Shown here: positions 51,701-63,700 of the stretch, one piece after another
How the letters are laid out: every line of letters starts with the position of its first letter
Position numbering within the stretch: the stretch's first letter is position 1
Assembly: GCA_013076295.1 (NCBI GenBank)
Contig: RQOL01000824.1
Span: forward strand, 2,852,001-2,916,000
DNA from: Sanderia malayensis
Lineage: Eukaryota; Cnidaria; Scyphozoa; Semaeostomeae; Pelagiidae
Direction: 5' to 3'
DNA: 64,000 bases
Notes under the pieces: generated by a model
The model's input: the letters and a program-made list of their open reading frames with translations, nothing else
Database searches by the model: none
Told to the model about the DNA's origin: nothing
Position numbers and translations under genes: made by a program

Positions 51701-54700
51701 ATCCATGCAAGCATTTGCATGGCTGTGGAGTAGTCGGTCGGTTGGCTGGTTGGCTGGTTGATCTATCTATCTCTGTCTGACTCTCTATTGTGGGCTTGGC
51801 AGCCCAAAGATAGACTGATCGTATGCATCAAATCATAATTCTCTTGTTAATAATTCAAACGGAATTTAGACGAGTTAAGGGTGAATGATGTCAACTGCGT
51901 GACGAGTGTGTTGCGCATTATAATGTCAAAATGTTCAGCATTATCCCAGCTTTGAAACGGTGCATATTTTCGATCGGTCGTTGATATTGAGCACTGAAGT
52001 TTGCTACTGTGTCGAACCCTGCTAAAATGGTTAAGCCTTGTTATGTCAGATTCGATTCTGCCAGTCTTCTATGACTAATCGAATCTGTTCCACATTGCAG
52101 GGTGCGTGTGTCTAGAGAGTGAATAAAGTGTTTCATTGCGTTTACCCAAACCTCGCAGCAAGTGGTGCCAATTAGAACGGGAGGCGGGCAAAGTATTCAT
52201 CTATTTACCGCGTTTATTGATTGGTACTTTTTGGTGCTGGTACTTGAGTGGGGCGGGGTGACAGAGCTGCGAAGGAGGTTTATCACTGAAATTGGTGCAA
52301 TGAATCTGGAAAGTGAATTGAATAAGCCATTGCAGATTTCGTGAATGTATAGAGCTTAAAAGAGGTATTTACTACTGCAGTAACAATTGTTCACATTTTC
52401 TCAGGAGAAAGAAACTTCTTAAATAATTCTTTAGGGGAGGCCCATGCAGGCTTTTTTAGGCGACACAGTCTTAATGGAAACGCGGTTTTAAAGTAGTTTA
52501 TAAGAGACAATGATGTTCGCTGTAGCGGAACGACTTGTTTTCTTTTGCTGCGAAGGAGCGCTTTGAAACGCGTATATAATCGTGCAGAATTATATTCATT
52601 TCACAAAGCCTGGGCACAAAAAGCGTCGACCCTAATCATTGAATTAATTAATGTTTATACAGCGATTTAAGAAAAGTTTGTAATCATAACCAGTTAATTA
52701 CAATTCTGATTAACACCGCGACACATAGACAAACTCACGCTTATAATCTCAAGCCAACGGGCTAATTAATTACTTTAATATTCATCCGACATCTGGATAT
52801 AGAAATTAATAGTACCGAAACAACTAATATAACTTCAATAACTTCAATTTGCATGACGTACATTAGCCAAGACAGTAGATTTACAGTCGAGACGTGTTGC
52901 TATTGAAATTAGGTTTTAGCAACTACAACAAGGGTTGATTTGATGAATTTTGTCTGTTTTTCTTTTTCTTTCTGTTGTGCTGCTTAAAATGAGTCTCCAC
53001 CGTAGGAATTTTATTTTGCTTGTGCAGTCAATAAGTTGTCTTTGCTGTTTAGTTTTTCGTTAACGTTGATATATATGTCTTTTTTTTCGAAAAACTGAGC
53101 ACTGTGTAAATAATGGACTCTCGATTATCGTGAATCTTGAAGACAACTTGATTGGAAGGTTGTTGTTATGACCTTGGAGGCCATCTAATTGGAAAGTTGA
53201 TGTTATGACTTTGGAGGCAACCTAATTGAAAGGTTGATGTTATGACCTTCGAGGGGACCTAATTAGAAGGTTGATGTTATGACCTTGGAGGGAACCTAAT
53301 TGGAAGGTTGATGCTATAGCCTTGGAGGCAACCTAATTGGAAGGTTGATGTTATATAACCTTGGGGGCAACCTAATTGGAATTTTCACGAACCATGAGTG
53401 GAATTTGGGGATACAAAGGAGTATTGATAACATTAACCAGAACCTTGGCATATCGTGTTACCAGTAGCAATGCTTGGAGCAATTAATAATCAATTTCCGG
53501 GACACCAGTTGCTAAGCTATCAATTGATTCGTGAATTGAAATCAGTTATCATTTAACTGGAGTTAAATACCCTGTTTTACTGCGTCAATTCGTGGGCATT
53601 CAGCATTCAATTATGATGTACATGTAATTATGTTATAGCGCCAGTATTGGCAAGACTCTTTATATGTAGCTATGCCAAAATGCCACGCCAAAGATTCACA
53701 AATAAGTTATCCATTAGTTTGATTGATCATTGATGAAGCAAATTATTTGTGTCGTCATGCAGCTGAGACCCTGAGAGGAGAAGCAATCGTTTAGTTTCAG
53801 CCACTCCCTTTGAGTTCTTATTGCAAACACGTAATGCGCATCATAGTGTAAACGCATACATATCCTCCCCAATATTTTCCAGGACCGATTTTTCAATTCG
53901 TCGAAATCCGAGGAGAAATATTTAGGGGGGGGGGTACGATGGCACAGGTGAAACAATTTTCAAAAAATAAGATAAACACGAAAATGAAAAATACTTTTTG
54001 AATATACCGACCCTATACAGTACAGTATACCATACTATACAGCAAAGTCTAATTTTCTAATGGGCGTGGCTTTCGTAAAAATGGGCGTGGTCCTAAAAAG
54101 TTTTCCCTGTCCTCCCCACTTTTTGAGCGCTGGTGCCGCCTCTGAGCAAGTAAACAGAGGCTGGTAATTAGTTTTGGAATGCTTTATTAGTTTCATTTGC
54201 ATTTGGAATTTTTCCAATATCGTGATCACACAACAGTTAGATAAGCAAATGATAACATCACCTCCAATTTACTTATCTTTCTCTATTTGTTCCACGCTCA
54301 AAAATTGTGTTTGTTTTCAATAGCGCCATCTTTGTTAACTTTTACTTGTCCCAACAGTGGTTACCGGGTTACTTCAGCTAAAGTAGTCTTGTAACCAATG
54401 TCATCTGAATGTCGCTCAGAATTCTTGACACATCATTTGTTGTGAATGCTTTTTAGATAAATATTTGGAATAACGTAGTGGACCATTTTCACTGGAGTCA
54501 ACATTTTAGTACCTTCACAAATTTTTATTTGCAACTGTACAAAGAAGTATTAAACTGTAGTAAACTGTACAAAGCTGTACGAAGGTACTAAACTGTTTAA
54601 CTGTACAAAGAAGTAATCGTTCTAGCGCGTAGAATTGCATGCTGGGAATTTTAAACGTCAAAAAAATAGCTGCGTATTGACTTCAAGGCACATTTATAAC

Positions 54701-57700
54701 TGGATTCAATTGTAATTAACAGCGTGCATTCGTGGCGTTTACCAAAGTAATTGATAACGTTTATCTGTTTGGCACCTATCCCTTTCGTGAATGTATGGAA
54801 TAAAGCAATTATTTCATGTCATTCCTTGAATCCATTTGTTCTTTGGAGAATTCATTGATCACAGGCTCTCAATGAGTTGTGAATACTTGTTAGGAATAAA
54901 CAATTTGATGGGCTCCATGAAGGTCTGCGTAACACATTCCACTTGTTAGCATGAAACGCCTTTTTTGTCAACATATTTTGTGACTAATTGTTGGCTGATT
55001 GTTGACCTGGTTTGACCCCTTATCATTTGAGGTTAGTCCAGGTCACCAATTAAAAAGTAAATAAACCAATATGTCGTTTGTTGTATAATTGCAATGAGGT
55101 TTCTATTTTGTTGAATTACTACAATGGAACTCGGATATTGAAGCTGAGTTTCAATGCGAATTGCTTTCTTCCTGATGTTCTTGGTCGATTGTTTCTTGAC
55201 TTGTGGGGAAACTCTTATTAATTTTCCGATGCTTCCGGTCATTTCATTGCTTCCTGGAAGGGTCTCCTATTAATCATTCTGCATTGATGTTGAACAATTC
55301 GTTCTTATTTTGTCGCCTTCCGTTTAATGGTATGTCATCTTCTTTTATTTATTTTTTCTGTTCCTCGCCACAGTCCTCTTCCTTTCTTGGTGGCCCTAAG
55401 AAGTCAGCAATGGATGCCTAAAACAAAAGTATTGAGCAAAGGCGAAACGTTCAGATGCCTTGAAGTAAATTCTCCACCGGAGAAAGTTTTTAGTTATCAA
55501 CCTTTCCAAGTCTGCTTAAGGCTGCTTTAAAACTCTCACAATGTTCCACTGAGTTCTCATTTCTACATGAGAAAGAGGCAAATTAAAATCGGGAGATAGC
55601 TAATGTTTGTCAATAGTTTTTTTGTAAGCTGTGCCCCCTAGCTCCTCCAGCATTACAACACTGTTCTTCTATTATCTTTTTTATTGTCTTGTCTCTTTTT
55701 CTTTGTTTTTTCTTTCCATGTTCTTTACTTCAACTCTTTATTCTTTTCGGCAATATTCCTCTCTTTCAGGAAGTATTACTTCTTCATTAAACACAAAAAA
55801 CATCAAGGATTTGTTTGATGTCATTTCGTACCGTACACCACTCACCCATAAAAAGCCCCCCAGGACTCGCCCCCCTCCAGGGCTCGCTTGCCAAACGAAT
55901 ATTTCCTGGAGACTTAATTGTCGCTTATTTCTGTATTACGATTTTCGGTATTAAGTTCGGTTCGGCAGTTTGTGGTACCAGCCTGTGATATGCGCCAACA
56001 TTACCTGGTGCCGTTGCTACGCTTGATCGAATAGTCCGGCAATAGTGGCGGCGGCAAGAGTGGCGGCGGCGAGAGTGGCGGCGACGGACTGTGCTGCTTG
56101 CATTCGTAACGGAGAAACTTGGCAAATATGCCAGAAAATCTAACGATTCTTCCGAATCACGTCGGCATAATAGAGCGCGCATGTTGGATAGGCATGCTTT
56201 TTCGATCAGTCTGCTGTGCAGCGTATACGTGCACAAAGGGAGAGACGTTTGACTACATGTTCATAGCACACGACAGCTAACGACAGTAAGTCTTTTATAA
56301 TACTCTGATATTCTAAGATCACGATATTTCAACTAGCACCAAGCGCTTGTTCCGATTATAAGACACGGGCATGGAATTTCACGTGAGATATTCAATGGCC
56401 ATCACGACTCGAAATATCAACTGTTTAGATAATTATGGCGGGTATTAAGAAGGCATAATTGAAGCTTTGCGCAGATTAAGGCCGGGCTAAGGCGCTCAGC
56501 CAAACGTACAGCGCCATCGTAATCAATTTCAAGGGACTTAGTCTGTGCATTGACACTGAAGCTCACATTGAACCGGCTAGATTCACATTAGTCGAGCATT
56601 TGCAAATGACATAATTTGTCAGAAAGAAAGCTTTCTTATGAGTGGCTTCGGCCTTAATACCAAGATGTAATCCAACGGTTTAGACGTTGAGTAGGAAACA
56701 TGTAAATCAATGCAATTTGCAAATACTGTTATCTCATTGCTGGTGGCTATGATTCGGAGGGCAGTGGGAGGCGCTTTGCTATTTTCTATTGTTCATTGTA
56801 TCCGTGTGGCTTTTCTCTACAGCTACACAATTTTATTAGATCATTCGAATATAATTCGCCAGTCATTATATCACTTTGTGTGTATGTATTCTATTTAGTC
56901 GAGTTGAGCCGCGAGGTGGGTTGAATGCAATAGGCGGCTTCGTCATGACGTTGCGCTCTGTCAGCCGCTGAAATAATCATCAACATTAGTTAGCAATAAT
57001 TAGTCAGCGATTGTTGAGAGCTTCAGAGTGAAAGCCATGTTGGTTTCTATGTTAATGCGACCACCTAAACACTGTGACCACTGAGAGCTAACTATAATGC
57101 GACCACAGTTGCGCGGGGATGATCACAAATGGCTCAGTTGTAATTCGCCTTATTTGGTCGTTGCAGTATATGCTTTGTTGTCTTTTGTAAAAAGCTGTTT
57201 TGAATGATAAGGCAGTGTCTGCTCTATGGGGCGTTTCTTGCATAGAGCGACGTAAGAATAGTTGGATATGGTAATAAGGACTCAACAGCTTTAAAGTACT
57301 ATGCTCACTACCATTTTAGTTCAGTTCTGGACTACTTTTCCCATAGTTTCAATTTCAAAATGTCGGACCACGTATACGACTTTTTAATGAGAAAATGCTT
57401 TAATGCAAGTAGCACTCAGTTCTTCACAGAGTTTAAGGCCTAAGAAAGCTCAACACCGGATTTTAAGGCCTAGGAAAGCTGCAAAATACGGACCCGTTTA
57501 TCAACAACTGCAGATCCCTTATCAGCCATTCTCTCACGGTCTCTTCAATTCTTGAAACATTAATCCAACGACAGCCTTCTAACAATGATTCTGATCGAAA
57601 ACTTCCCACTGAACATGATGATTGCACGAGAAATACTTATCAATAGAAAAGCCACATGAAATATTCATTCCCTGGGTCTTATTAAGGTCAGCCAATAGTC

Positions 57701-60700
57701 TTTTGAATTATTCATTTGAGTGCTATCTCGGATGAATTAATTACACCTGAAGTGCATTTTTCTATGCTCTACGTATGTGCAAAAAAAACATTCTATGCTT
57801 TTTATACACTAACCACTTTAGAGCTGCTTACGTATATTAAAACTTAGTTCAAATTTTATACTGGTACCATTAATAGCCTTTACAACTATTTCCTTACACT
57901 GTTGACTGTTAAGTGAAATTTGCAATGTAATAAGTGCATTGACTCTTCACGTATGTTTTCTGTAATAATTTGATGAATGTCTGTATGACTCAATAAGGTT
58001 GAAGAATCCAGCATCCTATAACTGTTTGATCAAAAATATGTTCTTTTTGCGGACAGTCCTATGTTGATGTTTCATGTTTCCCGTTGTTACTAATATCAAA
58101 ATGCGAGCCAAATATAAGGAACCTTGAAGGGAAGGAAACTGTTCATTGCTTCAGCTATACACACACACATATATATAATATATATATAGCTAAGTAATAG
58201 CAGAAACACAGAAGGTGAGACCGATTTTCTGCAACTCTGAGTTTCGTGCTAGAGCACTCGTCAGATTGATCATAAAATTATTTTTATTGTCTCTGTGCTT
58301 TGTACATCGAGCGTTTCATGTCGGTGTAAACAGCACCTCGTAGTATGGTATAGCAAAGTAATGAGTACCTGAGTTCACCTTGGCTATACACATGTAGGGT
58401 TTTGTAAAATGGAGGGAAAATTGCATTCAATAAGAAGAAATTCAATACTGTGTGTGCGCGTGACGTCAATGCAGTCTTGAAAACGAGGCAGCGGCCATGT
58501 TGCTTGTTCTTCAGTGTATTTATTCGAGGACTCGTTATAATCAAGATACAACTGCTTTCATGACGAATCAGGGCCACTTTTGGAGACATGTGGGACCATT
58601 GCGCGAGGAATGACGGCTGTAAACAAGACGACGATAATGATTGTTGACAGCAATTATGATTATGATTATTGTTGAAATGATTACGATCATTCATATTGTC
58701 TCTTATCTTCAGCTTAGTTCTTAGTACCAGAACCTCGTGCTTCAGCTATCTTTGATTACTCCAACTTCTAACGCTCGTGTACCCGTCAAAGGGAGGGGCT
58801 TCGATCCACTCTTTTCAATTGGCCTAATTTTGTGGCTTCAAAACGGTCCACCCCCCTCTGTTGATCTCAATCGTGCACAGGGTGACATTTTATTGCTCAT
58901 ACCGCCTAATCAATTGTATCTAGTAGATACAGTATTCCATAATTTGTGGTTGGAATATGTAGCGTCTATCTTGAGTGCATGTTGAAGCCAAAGACACGTG
59001 GACACGTTAGAACGAATCTGACCCCAACGCACCACGTGGACTTATGAAGATAAAGTGAAAACTCCACCCGCTTCAAAGAACCAGTATGAGTCTCAAGGCT
59101 GATGTTTCTTCTCAAAAGAGTAGGAGAAACAATGGCTGATTGTGTTTAAATAGTGTAAACTGTGTCGAAAATTTGCAGGTTGTTCCAGGTGCATTTTTAC
59201 TTAATTAGTAAATTAGAACTAAGCTCTCTGGTAATTGACTGCAAAAACAGTAGTGTTTGTCATAAAGTTTTAGATTCAGTCAGCATATAGCCAAAACCCG
59301 ATATTGAAAGTGTATCCCCATAAGGGTGAATCTGTGGTCTGATTCATCTTGTGTCTGATTCTAGAGGAGAAATGGGGGCGAGTGATATGGAAACACTGAT
59401 TCAGCTATACATCAAGTGTCAGGGAGGATGTTCGATCTCTTGTAGTTTTGTGAAGCGCTTCTCTGTGAAACAAATCTCGCTAGACTTAACAATAATACGT
59501 CATCTGTGATTACCTATTTCTTTTAATATAATATTCTTCAAATTGCTAACACAGAAGGATTAGATGAATAACGCCCGAATACTCAAGATGTGTGAATTAA
59601 TCTTGTAATCAAGGTTAATTAATCATCATAAGTAAGAAATTTATTGCTGCATTTAACAGATGATTAACGTTATCCAATTCTTTGAGGAATTTCTCTGATC
59701 TATGCAAGACCCTTTGGTTGTGGCTCTGTTTGTACTAGTTAACGGGATTACGAGGGTCTCTGAACAGTGGCAGGCGGTTTGGCCCTCCTCAGCACAACGG
59801 TAGCCATTCATTCACTCCTATTATTGAAATAAAACCCTAGTTCGCTACACAGACTAACTCCGGTTAGTTTTAGGTCATTGCTTGAAACGAGCAAGGCAAT
59901 GTTCACATTTCATTTGTCATTAATGGTCACCATTAGACTTGCTACATTGCGTCCCTGTGCCTCGCTCGTAATTCTGCACAAGGAAAGATCTTCAACCGGG
60001 CGAGCAAAAACGAGTGAGGCACAGGGACGCAATGTAGTGAGTCTAGGTCACCATCACACGTTTTTTCAATAAGAGGCTGGTTTACATAAACCGTTTTAAA
60101 GAGTTTAAAGGTATACGAAGGAGTTAAAAGTGGCATATGCCAAGGGGTCTGGGAAATCTATAAATAGATGCTTGATTTTATCCAATCAAATGTAGTTGTG
60201 CGATGACCAGGAAAGTGTGCATGTGATCACTTGTTTTGGTGTTTTCGACTCCAAAGTCCAATCTAGTGTTTTATTGTCCATTTGCATGTGATCACAGGAA
60301 GTTAAGTTTTAATGCGCGTGTTTGCGTTTAGTTGAATTGCAATGTATTTTTAGCGCTGGCCGATTTAACTCCTTCGTATACCTTTAAGAAGCTATAGCTG
60401 AGAAACTGTAAAATTTCAATTTTTGAAAAGAGTTGATTGCTTTAGTTTGTGTACAACATGGTCTCAGTGAACATCGAGAATTTCGATAACTTTTGTTTGA
60501 CAAAGATTGTAACTTTTCATTTTGATCTGCATTTCGTGACAATGTCGTTCAGAAAAGCTTCAAGACAATGAGATAATTCCAGATCTTTAAAATAAGAATC
60601 CAATTAAGAAACCTTTTTACCACAATTCCAAAACTAGCATGCCAAATTAAGAAACTTTTAGTACCAAGTGCAGATTTTCAAATTTCTCATAAAATTGAAA

Positions 60701-63700
60701 TCGTGTGTTTGATCTTATCTCTTGAAAATGCAACTGCCTGGTGGGTATTGTAGGTGTCGCTAGGCCATTCAATCTCGCGAGACACTGCCATTAAAATAAA
60801 TGAGCCATTGGCTGGGAATTTTTGGACCAAGGCAGGCGTCTTTACTGCATCTTGTTTATTTTTAAGATGGTGATAATGGTATGTGGTTTTAGTCATTTAT
60901 GAAAAACGGTGCAGTGTAGTTATGGCTATTTAATTATGATAATTATGATATTTATCTATTTAATTGCTTTGCTTGTTTCACCGTACCAAATTGTTGTGTT
61001 GTTGTTTATTTTCCTCGTAGTCCCCTCAACCCAATATCTCAACTAAGTTGCCTTATTGTTTCGTTATTTTCCTCATAGCTCCTTCTGCCAAATATCTCAA
61101 CCAACTTGTTATGTTGTTTTCGATTTCCCTCATAGTTCTCTCTGCCTAATATCTCAACTTAAATTGCTTTCTTGTTTTGATCCTTCAAGTTGTTTTGTTC
61201 TACTAAACTGCTTTGTTGTTCAAAGTATGTTTTAATGAGTCGTTGGTTATGTATAATCAGTTACTTATCGGAAAACACCGTGATTGATATCCAATGATCA
61301 CGATAGATCAACACCGTTCATTATCATTCTATGATTTATCACTGGCACCACTGCTTCCATTGCGTCTGTTAATTTTGCTCACGACAAAACAACAAATTTT
61401 GTTTCTCCCGTATTCCTACTACTGCTACTACTATGCAATACAAAGCCGTATAATTACTTCATCTTTCGATAAGAGCATTTTCTGCCCATGGGGAGTGGGG
61501 GCTGAATAAAACCCACTAAAAAGAAGTTCACAGATTTATGTACTATTTTTGTAAGGACTTTTGTCCACTATTGTGGCCCGTTGATAGCGCTTTTCGAGGC
61601 ATAGCATTTCAGTAACGGTTAATGTTTTTCTTTCCAGCTGAAAATTCTTTGATGATGGTTGGCATTTCTGATTGCAACATCTGCCTCACTCAGCCTTGCA
61701 AAAATAGCGGCCTCTGTTTGGCTTCGGCGTCTCGTTTTGGTTTCACGTGTGAATGTGAGCCTGGGTTCGCCGGCCTCGATTGCAGCCAGAGAATTTCGCG
61801 CTGCTTTCCGGGAGCTTGTGGGAAAGATGGACAATGTATTGACACGGAGAGTCGCAATTTTAAATGTAGATGTCCAATCGGAAAGTACGGAACTCGATGT
61901 GAAATAGGTATGTTTCCTTTTGCAATTGTTCGGCTGATAGATTAACTCGTTTTTTGGCTCTGAGTCTAATTAATACTTGAAATGAAAGTTGTGCTCAAAG
62001 CACGATCATTCATGCCGCCTCTTCCTTCTCAATCTCCTAGTAATTTGAAATCCTTTATTTATCATATTTTTGGAATGCAAGCCGTTTAATCACCACGTAT
62101 CCGGATCAATATCGAGAACGATCTATGTTTGGCTGTTTCTCCGCTGATCACGGCCCGCCCATTTTCGATAGATTTATTGCAAGCAAGCCCCTCTTTTCCT
62201 CTCTGCCATTACTTAGCTAGCTCTGATTGAGTAGCATAGATTTGATAAAAACAACAAGATTTTCGGCAGACTTTCCTGGCTCTAAGCCACGGCATAGCAT
62301 TGAACTCGGTGTCAAGGTGGTATCTTTCCTTGCCACAGGCTTGCCACTTTCGAGCGAGGCTTCGCAATTAAATTTATAACTGATTCATGTGTAGTTTTAT
62401 CTTGTCCCAACCCCTATCCTCGCACTGGAAGGCAATTCTGGCGGATTGAAAGGGCTACCCTGCTTACATAGTTATAACTGAATGAATGATAGGAAATGAA
62501 TGAATGAACGAACGAATGAATGAATGGATGGGTGAATAAATTGAAGTAAATGAATTCCATTAACCATCACGTTCGACCAAACATCTAAATTGTTTTAGTA
62601 AACGTTCCAATCAATTCAGTTTCCGGGTGAACCTCGTTCTCAGACCTCATAGATATGAAAGCAGAAGTCATTATGGGATGGTGCAAGAACATTTTCAGTC
62701 ACTACTCCTTGAATGTCTTTCGGAAGAAAGTAAAATTTTGCTCTAAGCAAAAACAAAATAACTACCCAATTTTGCTCCAAAAAGGATAAAATAATTACCC
62801 AATTTCGGCTTGCACGCACGCCAGTTTTGTGTGCGTGATCGAAAGTGCCTTTCCTAATTTAGCTCATTTCCATGGAAATTTTGCAGCTCCATTGAATTAT
62901 CAATTCCCTTCCCGCATGTAAGAATCAGTGGATTGAAAACCTTCAGGTTGATATCTCTGCTCAAAACAATAGAAGAAACAATAGCCTATTGTCTTTGAAC
63001 AATTGGTTGGAAAGAAAATTTACAGGTTTTTATATGCGGGTTTTTACTGTGCTGAATCATATGATAATGCTAAAGTATTTACATAGAGCAATCGTGAAAG
63101 ACCGATTGTAAAACAGTACACATTGTGGATTTTTTTTGGCTCTTCATTTCATTCGCATTGGTTAATTTTCTGATTTTATTTTCCTGCAGGTCAAACGATT
63201 ACGATCCCTTCATTTAATAACAATTCCTTTATGGCCTATCCCGGTGTCAAATCTTCCTGGGAACAGTTCAGTGCCTATGTAAAATTCAGACCTGCATCCT
63301 CTGATGGAATCCTGCTGTTCAATGGTGGCGTGGACGTGGGCGAGACGAGTCAAGATTTTATACTGATACAGTTACGCAATGGCTACGCTCAATTTCAGTT
63401 TGACAGCGGTACCGGGCCTGCCGTGATTCAATCGGCCAAAAAAATCAACCTGAACACGTGGAATACGGTTGAAGTTGAGCGATTCCGAAAACACGGATCC
63501 ATCACGCTAAATGCTAACATTGCTCAAAAGGGCGTCTCGCCTGGCTCTTCAATTGCTCTTAACCTCGGTTCCAAGTTGTACATAGGAGGCATTGGCTCTG
63601 ACGTGTCTGCGAAGAAGTTGCCCGGCAACCAAGCCGGGTTTAATGGCTGCATTGAAGAGGTTGTTGTAAACGAAAAGACCATTGCTCTGGTAAAAGGGTT

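Larger units (their letters stand above)
23892..61637 (+). other. Giant 37.7-kb perlecan intron (LamG1 to EGF)
   Basis: Donor GTGAGT at 23892 and acceptor TTTCCAG ending 61637; both flanking exons are phase 1 and fit the perlecan order LamG1-EGF-EGF. The intron contains the antisense Msx gene, a DIRS/Ngaro-type element, a dead non-LTR element, a foldback repeat, many MITEs and simple repeats. No further perlecan exon was recognised inside it. Confidence 0.85.

Noticed and set aside
55631..55954. Plus-strand open frame rich in Phe/Leu/Ser/Tyr
   Set aside because: Low-complexity T/C-rich DNA with no family features or splice context.
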